Below are positions 51,303 to 60,875 of a stretch of 64,000 nt of DNA, piece after piece. The stretch comes from Paraburkholderia sejongensis. GTDB taxonomy: Bacteria; Pseudomonadota; Gammaproteobacteria; Burkholderiales; Burkholderiaceae. The translations under genes were made by a program, and so were the position numbers. Under the pieces are notes generated by a model that saw only the letters and a list, made by a program, of their open reading frames with translations, was not told the origin of the DNA and did not search any database. Where the stretch lies: the NCBI RefSeq assembly GCF_020880815.1, contig NZ_JAJITD010000004.1, positions 372,001 to 436,000 on the forward strand. The letters run 5' to 3'. Position 1 is the first letter of the stretch. Each line of letters begins with the position of its first letter.

Positions 51303-53953
51303 CGTTGCGCCGCCTTTTCGAGTTCGGCGAGCATCCGTTCGACCCGGTCCGCGAGCTTCTCGGTGCTCACTTTCTCCCGCAGGCGGCCGACGATCAACGG
51401 AAACGCAAACGGCGTCGGCTTTTTCGGCCGGGTCAGCACGACGCGACTCGCATTCATCCGTTCGAGTGCCATCCGGATGCGCCGCACGTCGAGTTCCTGT
51501 AGCAGTACTTCGGTATCGGCCTGGCCGAGCAGTAGATTGCCGCGATCGTGTTGCCGGAAGATCTCATAGAAAAGTCCGCTCGACGCCTGCAATTGCCGCG
51601 CGCTTTTCTGCTGTCCGGGGTGGGCCTGAAACACAAGTCCGGAGACCCGCGCTATTTCCCGAAAGCGCCGCAACGACAGTTCGGACGAATTCAGGCTGGC
51701 GAGAATGTCATGCTCGAGTCCCTCTGGAGAAAGCAGACCGCTATGCAACTGCGCGTCCCAATCGAATGCCTGCGAGCAAAGCAATTCGAAACCGTAGTCG
51801 TTCATCGAAATAGAAAACGTGCCCGGACTGTCGCGCGCGACCCGCCACGCGAGCAGCGCGCCGAGACCGATATGCGCGGTCCGTCCCGCGAACGGATAAC
51901 AGAAGAAGTGCTGCCCCTCGCGCGACTTCAGCAATTCGATCACGAGTACGCCCGGTTCGGGCAACGCCGACCATTTCCGCTGCAATTCGAGCAGCGGTTG
52001 AACCGCGCGCATTTCAGGTTCGTCGTAAATGCCGTGCGCGGCGCGCGCGAGCATCGTCAGCGTCGCATCCGCGAGTTCCGACGACAGCGGCATGCGGCTG
52101 CCCGCCCACTGCGGCATCGCGCCGCGCGCCGAACTAGCGCGCCGCACCCAGGCGGTCATGTCCTGCACGCGAATCAGTTCGAGCGCGCGGCCGCCGAATG
52201 TGAAGACGTCGCCGGGTTTGAGCCGCGCGATGAACGACTCTTCGATCGCGCCGATCCGGCCGCCGGACAGATACGCGACATTCAGCGTGCCGTTCGCGAC
52301 GATCGTGCCGATGTTGTTGCGATGCCGTCGCGCGAGATCGTTGCGCGGCACACGATAGAAGCCGTCGTGGTCGCGCGCGACCCGATGATAGTCAGGGTAC
52401 GCGCGCAACGTCGCGCCGCCGCCCTCGACGAAGCCGAGCGCCCAATCGAATTCCGCCTGCGTCAGATGCCGATATGCATAGGTATGCACAATTTCGTCGA
52501 ATAGCTCGCGTGCATCGAAGCCGCCGCCGATCGCCACGGTCACCAGATGTTGGACCAGCACGTCGAATGGCTTTTCCGGCGTATCGCGGCTTTCGATCTG
52601 CCGCTGTTCGACCGCTTCGCGCGCGGCGGCCGCCTCGACCAGTTCGAGCGCATGCGTCGGCACGATCGTCACGCGCGACGGCAAGCCGGGCGCATGGCCG
52701 GAGCGGCCCGCGCGCTGCATCAAACGCGCGACGCCTTTCGGCGAACCGATCTGGAAGATCCGCTCGACCGGCAGAAAGTCGACGCCGAGATCGAGACTCG
52801 AAGTACACACAACGACTTTTAAAGCGCCGTTTTTCAGGCCGAGTTCAACCCATTCGCGGACCGACTGATCGAGCGAGCCGTGATGCAGCGCGATCAATCC
52901 GGCCCATTCGGGACGCGCGTCGAGCAGCGCCTGATACCAGAGTTCGCATTGCGAGCGCGTATTGGTGAAGACGAGCGAGGTCCGCGCGCCGTCGAGCGCG
53001 CGCGCAACCGCATCGACCTGGCGCGTTCCCAGATGACCGCCCCACGGAAAGCGCTCGATCGTGTCGGGAATGATCGTGTCGACGATCAGGGTCTTCGGCA
53101 GCGCGCCGTGCACGCTGACGCGCGGCGTCGTCACCGGAGCGAGCAGAACTTGCGCCGCAAATTCCAGATTGCCGAGCGTCGCCGATAACCCCCACACCTG
53201 CAAAGCGGGCCGCCAATGCGTGAGTCGCGCGAGTGCGAGCTGGGTTTGCGTGCCGCGCTTGTTGCCGAGCAGTTCGTGCCATTCGTCGACGATCACGAGC
53301 CGCACCTGCGCAAGCACGTCACGCGCGTCGGCTCGCGTGAGGATCAGCGTGAGGCTCTCGGGTGTCGTGACGAGCGCCGACGGCATGCGCCGGTTCTGTC
53401 GTTCGCGTTCGGACGACGAAGTATCGCCGGTGCGCAGGCCGACGCTCCACGGCACCGCGAGTTCGGCCGCCGAGCTTTGCAATGCGCGCGCGGTGTCGGC
53501 GGCGAGCGCGCGCATCGGCGTGATCCATAGCACGGTCAGCGGCTGCGGATGCTTGCGCGCGGCCGGCACGTCGCGCGTGAACGCGGCGAGGGCGCCGAAC
53601 CAGACCGCCCACGTCTTGCCGGCGCCGGTGCTTGCATGCAGCAGGCCGCTCGAGCCGTCCCCGAGCGCGCGCCACACTTCGCGTTGAAACTCGAAAGGCT
53701 GCCAGCCGCGTGCGGCGAACCATGCGTCGAGTTTGTCCGCGAACGGACGCTGCGCGGCGGCGTCGTCAGGTGGATAAGCGGGAAACGGCAGCGGCTCGAA
53801 AGCGGCTTTGCGTGCATCGAGCCGCGCCTGTTGTGCGCGGCTGCGCGGAATGCGCCGGGGACGCGGCGCGCGGCGCGGTCGATCGGCGTCGGCGTCTGCA
53901 CCGGCACTGCCGGGCGGCGAGAGAGGGGCGTCGGGATCGGCCGGCTCGGTCAT
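51299..53953 (-). CDS. Ligase-associated DEXH-box DNA helicase (Lhr family)
   Basis: This 884-residue superfamily 2 helicase has Walker A STGAGKT (Lys about 113), the DEWH box at about 221, and motif [10 protein letters not shown] at about residue 410, followed by a winged helix and the Lhr-specific C-terminal region (about 560-880). It is the short bacterial Lhr form found with PdeM. The N-terminal 35 residues are Arg/Pro-rich. In most genomes an ATP-dependent ligase and an MBL-fold exonuclease precede it, but here a divergent FKBP gene lies upstream. Confidence 0.92.
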   Translation of the reverse strand: MTEPADPDAPLSPPGSAGADADADRPRRAPRPRRIPRSRAQQARLDARKAAFEPLPFPAYPPDDAAAQRPFADKLDAWFAARGWQPFEFQREVWRALGDGSSGLLHASTGAGKTWAVWFGALAAFTRDVPAARKHPQPLTVLWITPMRALAADTARALQSSAAELAVPWSVGLRTGDTSSSERERQNRRMPSALVTTPESLTLILTRADARDVLAQVRLVIVDEWHELLGNKRGTQTQLALARLTHWRPALQVWGLSATLGNLEFAAQVLLAPVTTPRVSVHGALPKTLIVDTIIPDTIERFPWGGHLGTRQVDAVARALDGARTSLVFTNTRSQCELWYQALLDARPEWAGLIALHHGSLDQSVREWVELGLKNGALKVVVCTSSLDLGVDFLPVERIFQIGSPKGVARLMQRAGRSGHAPGLPSRVTIVPTHALELVEAAAAREAVEQRQIESRDTPEKPFDVLVQHLVTVAIGGGFDARELFDEIVHTYAYRHLTQAEFDWALGFVEGGGATLRAYPDYHRVARDHDGFYRVPRNDLARRHRNNIGTIVANGTLNVAYLSGGRIGAIEESFIARLKPGDVFTFGGRALELIRVQDMTAWVRRASSARGAMPQWAGSRMPLSSELADATLTMLARAAHGIYDEPEMRAVQPLLELQRKWSALPEPGVLVIELLKSREGQHFFCYPFAGRTAHIGLGALLAWRVARDSPGTFSISMNDYGFELLCSQAFDWDAQLHSGLLSPEGLEHDILASLNSSELSLRRFREIARVSGLVFQAHPGQQKSARQLQASSGLFYEIFRQHDRGNLLLGQADTEVLLQELDVRRIRMALERMNASRVVLTRPKKPTPFAFPLIVGRLREKVSTEKLADRVERMLAELEKAAQR

Positions 53954-54055
53954 CGAAAGCGCTCCTGATTTACAGATGTATTGGATTGATAGGCCGGCGG
54001 GTCGCTCGCAGCCAATCCGCTACAATGACCCGACTCACCCAACTGGAGACTTGCT

Positions 54056-54457
54056 TTGAAATCACTCGTTGCTTTGCTGGCCGCAACCGTTCTCTCCTCG
54101 ACCGCGATGGCCGCTGCGCCGACCACGGAAAAGCTCCCGTCCGGCGTCGTCGTCGAGCACCTGACGCAAGGCACGGGCCCGCAGCCGGCCGCAACCGACG
54201 TCGTCAAGGTCAATTATCGCGGCACGCTGCCCAACGGTACCGAATTCGACAGCTCCGCGAAGCACGGCGGCCCGGCAACGTTTCCGCTCAATCGCGTGAT
54301 TCCGTGCTGGACGCAAGGCGTACAGAAGATGAAAGTCGGCGGCAAGGCGCGTCTGACCTGCCCGGCGGCAACCGCTTACGGTGAGCGCGGCGTCGGCCCG
54401 ATTCCGCCGAATACCGATCTGACTTTCGAGGTCGAACTGGTCGACATCGTCAAGTAA
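54056..54457 (+). CDS. FKBP-type peptidyl-prolyl cis-trans isomerase, exported
   Basis: This 133-residue protein has a signal peptide (about residues 1-20, ending AMAA) and one FKBP domain: VKVNYRGTLPNGTEFDSSAK, FPLNRVIPCWTQGVQKMKVG and YGERGVGPIPPNTDLTFEVEL. It should catalyse proline isomerisation in the periplasm. The start is TTG with GGAG seven bases upstream; no ATG gives a full signal peptide. It is divergent from the Lhr helicase and ends at a strong terminator. Confidence 0.9.
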   Translation: MKSLVALLAATVLSSTAMAAAPTTEKLPSGVVVEHLTQGTGPQPAATDVVKVNYRGTLPNGTEFDSSAKHGGPATFPLNRVIPCWTQGVQKMKVGGKARLTCPAATAYGERGVGPIPPNTDLTFEVELVDIVK

Positions 54458-54480
54458 GCGCATACCAATGTATTGAAATA

Positions 54481-54522
54481 CAGGCCTCGCTCCGGCAATC
54501 GTAGCGAGGCCTGCTGTTTTTT
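54481..54522 (+). terminator. Rho-independent terminator of the FKBP gene
   Basis: CAGGCCTCGCT and AGCGAGGCCTG form an 11-bp perfect stem, followed three bases on by six T residues. It begins 24 bp after the stop. Confidence 0.93.
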
Positions 54523-54561
54523 GGGCGCGGCTCGGCCCAATTGCCGGTCAGGGGACACACG

Positions 54562-55023
54562 ATGAAACACGACAAGAATACGCTGCCGGTTGCGAGTATC
54601 GGCTTCACCGGCAAGACCGCCCACAAGTTCTTCGACCTGTTAAAAGAGGCCCGCGTGCGCACGGTGCTCGACGTTCGCCTCAATAACACGTCGCAACTCG
54701 CGGGCTTCGCGAAGAAGCAGGATTTGCCGTACTTTCTCGAACACCTGTGCGATGCGAAGTATGTGGAAGTGCCGGAACTGGCTCCCGAACCGGACATGCT
54801 CAAACGCTATCAGCGCAAGGAAATGAGCTGGGAGAACATGCGCGACGCGTATTTCGACCTGATCGCGAAACGCCGGGTCGAAAGCAATCTGGATATCGCG
54901 CTATTCGAATCAGGCTGCCTGCTTTGCAGTGAACATTTACCGCACCATTGTCACCGGACACTCGCGCTCGAGTATCTGAACCAGCACTGGAATAACCGTC
55001 TTTCCGTCACGCATCTGACCTGA
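54562..55023 (+). CDS. DUF488 family protein
   Basis: This 153-residue protein matches DUF488: SIGFTGKTAHKFFDLLKEA, VLDVRLNNTSQLAGFAKKQD and the conserved C-terminal LLCSEHLPHHCHR with paired Cys and His residues. The family is of unknown function; the Cys-His pattern suggests metal or redox chemistry. AGGGGA precedes ATG 54562; an in-frame TTG at 54541 is less likely. Confidence 0.83.
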   Translation: MKHDKNTLPVASIGFTGKTAHKFFDLLKEARVRTVLDVRLNNTSQLAGFAKKQDLPYFLEHLCDAKYVEVPELAPEPDMLKRYQRKEMSWENMRDAYFDLIAKRRVESNLDIALFESGCLLCSEHLPHHCHRTLALEYLNQHWNNRLSVTHLT

Positions 55024-55355
55024 ATCCGGCCTGAGCGCAATTGCGTCCACCGGTTCGCGGCACCCCGCCGCCGGGTGCTTTATCGGTATTTCCCCGCAGT
55101 ACTGGCGGGCGCCGGCGGTGTGGGTCCGGACGATGGTTTCCGGCTTCCGTTCTCGCCTTCGCTCCTCCTTCCGTTCAGTAGCCCAAAAGTTTGCATCGTG
55201 TGAACAGTCTGGAAATCCGCGGCAAGCGTTGATGCTTTCAAGATACGGCCGGCTCGCTCGTTTAATGTCTATTCGCGCGTGGCCTCCGGAAATACCGCGT
55301 CTTTGCGCCGGCGACCGGCCCGGCTATCGTCCCGCGCGAGCGAGGAGCGGCTGCC
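55024..55355. other. Non-coding stretch between DUF488 and DUF6765 genes
   Basis: These 332 bp contain a terminator candidate at 55060-55081 and the leader of the DUF6765 gene with GGAG before its start. I see no other structure or coding frame. Confidence 0.5.
55060..55081 (+). terminator. Probable rho-independent terminator of the DUF488 gene
   Basis: GCACCC and GGGTGC form a 6-bp stem over a GC-rich 7-base loop, followed by TTTAT, 37 bp after the stop. It resembles the terminator at 12445 in sequence. Confidence 0.55.
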
Positions 55356-56429
55356 ATGAATATCGACTTTCACTACGGGGTGATCTACATCGCCGCGCGC
55401 ATCGGCGGGATGACCGCCGCCGATGCGCGGACCGTCGCGCATGCATGCCAGTACGTGGACGACGCGACGACGAGCGGAATACTGCGTTTCAAAGGCGGTG
55501 AGACTTTCGAGCGCTTTGCCAGCGCGCACAAGTTATTCGATTACGCGAATACCGAGAATGACCAGAATCGGCTGGTCTGGACGCCGTTTCATTTCCTGCC
55601 GGCCGGAGAAGGGATAACCCTTGAAGAAAAGGCGATTTGCCGGCCGGACAGCGAAGTCGCGCGCGAAGTGGTGCGCCGCGCGATCCGTCAGCGCGATGCG
55701 CAGACCGGTTTGCACCGGCTCGGCGTGACGCTGCATACGTATGTCGATACGTGGGCGCATCAGGGATTCTCGGGGATCGAAAGTTCCTGGAATCGCGTGC
55801 ATTTTCTGGAAGCCCAGGACTGCACGCACAAAAGCTGGCTTGCCCGCCTCGAAAGCGTGGCTGGACATCTGTTCGAACATGTCGAAGCGGACCTTCTGAC
55901 GATCGCGCTACCGGTCGGCCACGGCGCCGCATTGCATTATCCTGACCAGCCGTGGGCGCGCTGGCATTACATCGACGGTCGCAATAACCTCGTTTCGCGA
56001 CACAATTTGCCGGATTTCGTTCAGGCGGCTGAAATGGCATGCCGCGCGGTACGCGGCTATCTGGCAGGACGCGAAGATTTCGAAACTCAGCCGGGTATGC
56101 CGGACGACGTCAGAAACGCGGTGTCCCGGCTGCTCGATACGAGCCGCAATCCGGACGATAACCAACGCCTGCTAACGGTACGCGAATGGGTGAAGGCCGG
56201 CCGTATTCCCGGTTTGAAAGAAGCGCTGCCCGGCTATATCGGCAAAGGGCGGAATTCGTGGAAATACCAGGCGACCGGTCTGCTGTGCGATGACGACACC
56301 GGGGACAGACCGGAGTGGAGCCACGCATTCGAAAAGAGCGATTACCGTCTCTTTCACGACGCGGTCAAACAGCACCGCTTCGTCACGACTCAGGAAATTC
56401 TGCCCGCTCGCGGATTACGGATCGCGTAA
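55356..56429 (+). CDS. DUF6765 family protein
   Basis: This 357-residue protein starts MNIDFHYGVIYIAARIGGMT, the DUF6765 opening with an early Asp-Phe-His. The middle has GVTLHTYVDTWAHQGFSGIE, His/Asp-rich like metal-dependent hydrolases of the S1/P1 nuclease or HD type. That suggests a hydrolase, but the activity is not established. No signal peptide is seen. GGAG precedes the ATG. Confidence 0.78.
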   Translation: MNIDFHYGVIYIAARIGGMTAADARTVAHACQYVDDATTSGILRFKGGETFERFASAHKLFDYANTENDQNRLVWTPFHFLPAGEGITLEEKAICRPDSEVAREVVRRAIRQRDAQTGLHRLGVTLHTYVDTWAHQGFSGIESSWNRVHFLEAQDCTHKSWLARLESVAGHLFEHVEADLLTIALPVGHGAALHYPDQPWARWHYIDGRNNLVSRHNLPDFVQAAEMACRAVRGYLAGREDFETQPGMPDDVRNAVSRLLDTSRNPDDNQRLLTVREWVKAGRIPGLKEALPGYIGKGRNSWKYQATGLLCDDDTGDRPEWSHAFEKSDYRLFHDAVKQHRFVTTQEILPARGLRIA

Positions 56430-56936
56430 ATGAGCGGGTAGTGGCGCGGGCGTCTGCCCGCGTGACACTTTATTGCATTCTCATCTGCTCACGCCGGGCG
56501 GCCTTCGTGTCGAGTGATCGGCATTGCGTGCGCCGGCACTTTTCCGTCGAAGCTATTGTCCGACCGTTTGTCCCAAAAAGGACCGCCGGCGAATAAAAAT
56601 GAACTACTTTTCTTTGAATATTCGAATGCTTGCCTATAGTAGAAGCGGCAATTGCCGGTGACACGGCAGGGGCCATCCCGGCGACGGGGCATAAAGTGCC
56701 GTTGTCTTTACCCGATCTGGGAATGTGGAAACGAAACAAAAAAACCACCGCCATCAACGGAAGGGCAAAAGGACAGAAAGAGTAGGGCGAGTACCTGAAA
56801 GTTTTGTATTAACACGTTGTACCCACGCATCGGATCGTCGCTTTCTCAAATTGTTGATGGTCCGGATAGCTTAATAGACTGCCTTTCTTCCGTTATTCAT
56901 GGCATAGTTCGACGATTACAACCAAGGAGTAACCAG
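56430..56936. other. Non-coding region upstream of the H-NS gene
   Basis: These 507 bp are lower in GC than average. They contain a promoter-like pair and a folded element (56613-56706), then an A-rich stretch and the AAGGAG site of the H-NS gene. A second possible promoter is TTGTTG with ATAGAC 17 bp on, near 56850-56875. No coding frame is supported. Confidence 0.5.
56613..56706 (+). ncRNA. Candidate small RNA or structured leader
   Basis: TTTGAA (56613-56618) and TATAGT (56635-56640) are 16 bp apart. Immediately downstream are the palindrome CGGCAATTGCCG (56646-56657) and a second stem GACACGGCA / TGCCGTTGTC (56660-56668 with 56697-56706, one bulge) enclosing CCCG-GCGA-CGGG with a GNRA loop. 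No T-run follows, so it may be a leader and not a separate RNA. Confidence 0.3.
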
Positions 56937-57755
56937 ATGCCTACGTTAGAGCAAATCCAGGCAAAGCTTAAGAAGCTCCAGTCCCAGGCTGACGCACTCA
57001 TTGCCAAAAAAGCTCAGGCCGCTGTCGATCAGATTCGCGAGTTGATGATCAAACACGGTCTCACTACTGCGGATATCGAAGCACAAGCAAAGGCACGGCG
57101 TAACGCTCGCGCGCTCAATGGCGTCGCCAAACGCGGCCCGGGCCGTCCCGCTGGCTCGACTAAAGCCACCAAATCCGCGAGCGCGGCCAAATACCGCGAC
57201 CCGAAAACCGGCGCGACGTGGACCGGTCACGGCCGCGCGCCCGGCTGGATCGCCGCTGTGAAAGACCGCACCGCGTACCTGATCGCAGGCGCGAGCGAAG
57301 CGAAAGCGGCGGTGGCACCGGCCAGCCGCGGCAAAGGTCAGCCGAAAGGCGCGCAGCCGCCGAAGTATCTGAATCCGAAAACCGGCGCGACCTGGAGCGG
57401 CCGCGGTCCGGCGCCCGCGTGGCTCGCCACGGTGAAAGACCGCAGCAAATTCCTGATCGATGGCGCGGCGGCTTCGGCTTCGGCCAAACCGGCGGCTAAA
57501 GCCGGTAAAGCGAAAGCAACAGCTGGCGCGGTAGGCCGCAAAAGCGCGGCAAAAAAAGCCGGCGCGACTCGCAAGACGGCGGCGAAAAAAGCGACGCCCG
57601 CCAGCCGCAAAGCCGCGGTGAAGAAGACCGTCGGCCGTAAGGGCGCGGTGAAGACCGCGCGCAAGACGCCGGGCCGCAAGGCTGCCGCGAAGAGCGTCCC
57701 GAGCGCCGCCCCGGCGGCGTCGCAAGCGCCGGCAGCGCAGGGCAGCGCGGCCTGA
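56937..57755 (+). CDS. H-NS family nucleoid protein with two DNA-binding motifs and an H1-like tail
   Basis: This 272-residue protein has an H-NS-type coiled-coil oligomerisation region (about residues 1-60), then two H-NS C-terminal motifs: KYRDPKTGATWTGHGRAPGW (about 82-101) and KYLNPKTGATWSGRGPAPAW (about 142-161). The last 95 residues are Lys/Ala-rich like histone H1. H-NS proteins silence AT-rich DNA. The usual Burkholderiales form has one motif and about 95-110 residues, so this is an enlarged version. AAGGAG precedes ATG 56937. Confidence 0.9.
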   Translation: MPTLEQIQAKLKKLQSQADALIAKKAQAAVDQIRELMIKHGLTTADIEAQAKARRNARALNGVAKRGPGRPAGSTKATKSASAAKYRDPKTGATWTGHGRAPGWIAAVKDRTAYLIAGASEAKAAVAPASRGKGQPKGAQPPKYLNPKTGATWSGRGPAPAWLATVKDRSKFLIDGAAASASAKPAAKAGKAKATAGAVGRKSAAKKAGATRKTAAKKATPASRKAAVKKTVGRKGAVKTARKTPGRKAAAKSVPSAAPAASQAPAAQGSAA

Positions 57756-57776
57756 GGGCGCGCAGTCGCGAAATAG

Positions 57777-58283
57777 ATGGTTAGTACTTGCAACGCATCC
57801 CAGCAGGAAGACCAGGTCGTCCTGCTGGGCGATGCTCCCCATCCGGCAGCTGATGCCGCCGAACCGTTTATCGTCGCCAGCGATCGCCGCGTGATTCTTA
57901 CCTATCCGATCGCGGAGGCGGACTTCGAACGGTTCGGACCATTCGATCCCGACGACGATCCCTATTGCGCGGTGTTGTTTGCCGACGCCGCGTTTCATCG
58001 GCTTGGCCCGCCCGGCGAAGCGGATCTCGCGGTTCACCCGCTGGCCGCGCAAGGCCTTTGCCGCGACTGCGTGCATGAGGTCGTCAATTCGTCGTTATGC
58101 GCGGAACTTGCCGGTTTGCCCGCTAGCGACGCGTCGATGACCGCAATGTCATCGTCGCGGCGTCATTTCATCATTACGTTTCAAGCGTCGACGTTCGAAT
58201 GCGTGGCCTCGGATTACACGCTCATTGGCGTATTTGGCGCGGGCGAAATCGCGAGCCGCGAGGCCTTCGCATTGGTCAGATAA
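57777..58283 (+). CDS. Hypothetical protein
   Basis: This 168-residue protein is acidic, with no signal peptide or membrane helix and no domain I recognise. Five cysteines are spread along it, including LCRDC. Codon use is like that of neighbouring genes, supporting it as real, but the ribosome site is weak. It follows the H-NS gene by 21 bp and may share its transcript. Confidence 0.6.
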   Translation: MVSTCNASQQEDQVVLLGDAPHPAADAAEPFIVASDRRVILTYPIAEADFERFGPFDPDDDPYCAVLFADAAFHRLGPPGEADLAVHPLAAQGLCRDCVHEVVNSSLCAELAGLPASDASMTAMSSSRRHFIITFQASTFECVASDYTLIGVFGAGEIASREAFALVR

Positions 58284-58502
58284 AGGCGCGTTAATCGAAT
58301 AGCGGCCATACCGCAGCGCCCGCCCGGGAGTCATCCCGCGCGGGCCGCGAAGTACTAATAAAACGCTGAGTAGCAAGCCGCGGTCCCGCCACGGGCACGC
58401 GCCGTGCGTCTGCTGGCAACCACGAAAGCCAGGCGATTACGCACCGTCCCGTCCGTCTGACCGGACTCGCGTGAATTTCGCCGCTTCGCATCGAGGCCAC
58501 GC

Positions 58503-59777
58503 ATGCTGACTATTCCGCTTACCGCGTTCGTCACGCTCGTGATTGTTCTGATCATCGCGAATCTGTCGAGTGGCGAGAAGAAAATCGAGCACAAGATCGA
58601 ACGGCTCTATCCGAGCGACGATCCGCAATTTCTGCGTTCGATGGGTTTGCTATTGGGACCACCGGTGGTGCCCGGCAATCGCTTCGAAATGCTACTGAAC
58701 GGCGACCGCATCTTTCCGTCGATGCTGGCAGGCATTCGCGCGGCCCGCAAAACCATCACCTTTGAAACGTTCATTTACTGGTCAGGCGAGATCGGCGAAC
58801 AATTCGCGCGAGCGCTCGCCGACAAGGCCCGCGAAGGCGTCGCCGTGCATGTTCTGCTCGATTGGGTCGGCTCGTCGAAAATGGATAAGCGCTATCTGGA
58901 TATGCTGCGCGACGCCGGCGCGATGGTCGTCAAATTTCACAAACCGCATTGGACCGGGCTCGGCCGAATGAATGACCGGACCCACCGCAAACTGCTTGTG
59001 ATCGACGGGCTGATCGGTTTTACCGGCGGTGTCGGTATTGCGCCCGAATGGACCGGCGATGCGCAGGACGAAAAGCATTGGCGCGATACCCATTTTCGCG
59101 TCACCGGTCCGGTGGTCGGTCATATGCAAGCGGTATTCATGGACAACTGGATCAAGGCGACCGGCAACGTGCCGCACGGTCCCGAGTACTTTCCGCGGAT
59201 CGAGCCGGAAGTCAAAGGCGCGGGCGAGGGGTTCGCGCATATGTTCAGCAGCTCGCCGTCGGGCGGCAGCGACGATATGCGATTGATGTATCTGATGGCG
59301 ATCACCGCGGCGACCCACACGCTCGATCTGGCGAGCGCGTACTTCGTGCCCGACAAACTGACCATCAATGCGATCGTCGAAGCCGCCAAACGCGGCGTGA
59401 AAGTGCGGATCATCACACCGGGCAAACGGATCGACACACACACGGTGCGTGAAGCATCGCGCGGCTGCTGGGGCGATCTGCTGAAAGCGGGCGTCGAAAT
59501 CTACGAGTACCAGCCGACTATGTTCCATTGCAAATTGCTGGTGGTCGACCAATACCTGGTATCGGTCGGCTCGACGAACTTCGATAGCCGCTCGTTCAAG
59601 CTGAACGACGAAGCGAACCTGAACATCTACGACCGCGACTTTGCCGCCCAGCAGACCGCCGCGTTGGAAGATGACCTCGCCCGCTCGAAGTGCGTAACGC
59701 TCGATGCGTGGATGCATCGTTCGCTGACCGAGAAGCTCATCGAAAAGTTCGTGCGGCTACTAGACCCGCAGCTTTGA
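58503..59777 (+). CDS. Cardiolipin synthase B-like phospholipase D protein
   Basis: This 424-residue protein has an N-terminal membrane helix (about residues 2-20) and two HKD motifs: HRKLLVIDG from His161 and HCKLLVVDQ from His342, each followed by the expected GS/GN residues (GSTNFDSRS). ClsB-type enzymes join phosphatidylglycerol with another phospholipid to make cardiolipin. GAGG is upstream of ATG 58503. It is a lone gene; ClsB versus ClsA-type partner lipid is not determined. Confidence 0.88.
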   Translation: MLTIPLTAFVTLVIVLIIANLSSGEKKIEHKIERLYPSDDPQFLRSMGLLLGPPVVPGNRFEMLLNGDRIFPSMLAGIRAARKTITFETFIYWSGEIGEQFARALADKAREGVAVHVLLDWVGSSKMDKRYLDMLRDAGAMVVKFHKPHWTGLGRMNDRTHRKLLVIDGLIGFTGGVGIAPEWTGDAQDEKHWRDTHFRVTGPVVGHMQAVFMDNWIKATGNVPHGPEYFPRIEPEVKGAGEGFAHMFSSSPSGGSDDMRLMYLMAITAATHTLDLASAYFVPDKLTINAIVEAAKRGVKVRIITPGKRIDTHTVREASRGCWGDLLKAGVEIYEYQPTMFHCKLLVVDQYLVSVGSTNFDSRSFKLNDEANLNIYDRDFAAQQTAALEDDLARSKCVTLDAWMHRSLTEKLIEKFVRLLDPQL

Positions 59778-59900
59778 AACCGTAACGGGCGCTTTTTACA
59801 CGCAGAGCACCCGCGTGCACGACGACGTGTCGCGCGAGGCGGATGCGTTGATCGGCAGGATCGTGCGGGAAAACATCGAGCGGGTGGGTGGCAGCGCGGA

Positions 59901-60875
59901 TCAATGAGTGGAGGTAGCGCCGCTCAGGTACGTTTCGATGGCTTCGATGCCGGTGCGTGCCGGCATGGGATGGCTTCGGAGTCCGTCTTCTGAAGAAGCC
60001 GCCGCTTGTTCCAAACGCTCTTTCGCATGCCGATAGGCATTCGCAAAGCCGCGCAACTGCTGCGTAACCGGCCGGTCGTCGAGCCGGCGCCGCGTCAACG
60101 CCTGCGCGATGCTGCGCTCGATCAACCCAAGCTGGCTGTCGATATAGTCGATGCACAATTGCCGGCTGCGCTCCGACGCCGCGGCGACCGTCAGCAGCGC
60201 GGGCACCAGCGAAATCGTCAGAAAGCCGCCTGCGGGAATGCGTGCGAGCGCGGCGGGCGAGTCGAACAGGTCGGCGCGCAGCGCGTCGAACACGGCTTGG
60301 GTCCACACTTCGCGCTCTTGTTCGAGCGCTCGGCGACGACGTGCGAGCGCGTCACGCGCGTCGCGGTCGGCCACGCGCCCCTCGTTAACCAGCAACGGCG
60401 CATCGTCACGCTCGCCTTCCTGAATGCACGCGCTGCCGAGATACACCGCGCTTTGCGCGCGTTCGGCCAGGACCAGGTGTTGCAGGCTATCGGGCACCAG
60501 CGGATCGAGCGGTACGACTTCGCAGGTCAGCGGCTTGCCTTGCAGATGAATCGAGCAGCGGCCGTCGTCCGTGAGGGCGGGGCAGCGCGCGAGCGACGGG
60601 TAGTCGAAACCCTGCGCGACGATGCTGAACGTGTCGCCGGCCCGATACAGCAACGCTTCACCGAGCGCGTCGAATTGGGCGCAATCGCTGTCGTCGAGCA
60701 CGGTTTCATATCCGCCGACCCGCAGCCGTTCGCCGGGCCGCCGCCGCGCCACACGGCCAATCGCGATGCAGCCGATAAAGCGGTCGGGATGACGAAACAG
60801 TTCCGCCAGCGTCATCGAAGGCGGGCTGTTGCAGCATTGGCCGCACGCGGAGCAAGAAAAAGAAAACGTCTTCAC
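59901..60875 (-). CDS. YkgJ-family Cys-cluster protein
   Basis: This 324-residue protein begins with the CxxCGxCC motif (residues 8-15, CSACGQCC), and has further cysteines at CPAL and CSIHLQGKPLTCEVVPLD, the metal-binding pattern of the YkgJ (CxxCxxCC) family. It probably binds zinc or an iron-sulfur cluster. GTG 60875 overlaps the NlpA-like gene's stop by 4 bp (GTGA). It is last in the sulfatase operon, and in that context may help maturation or metal handling, which is inference. Confidence 0.83.
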   Translation of the reverse strand: MKTFSFSCSACGQCCNSPPSMTLAELFRHPDRFIGCIAIGRVARRRPGERLRVGGYETVLDDSDCAQFDALGEALLYRAGDTFSIVAQGFDYPSLARCPALTDDGRCSIHLQGKPLTCEVVPLDPLVPDSLQHLVLAERAQSAVYLGSACIQEGERDDAPLLVNEGRVADRDARDALARRRRALEQEREVWTQAVFDALRADLFDSPAALARIPAGGFLTISLVPALLTVAAASERSRQLCIDYIDSQLGLIERSIAQALTRRRLDDRPVTQQLRGFANAYRHAKERLEQAAASSEDGLRSHPMPARTGIEAIETYLSGATSTH

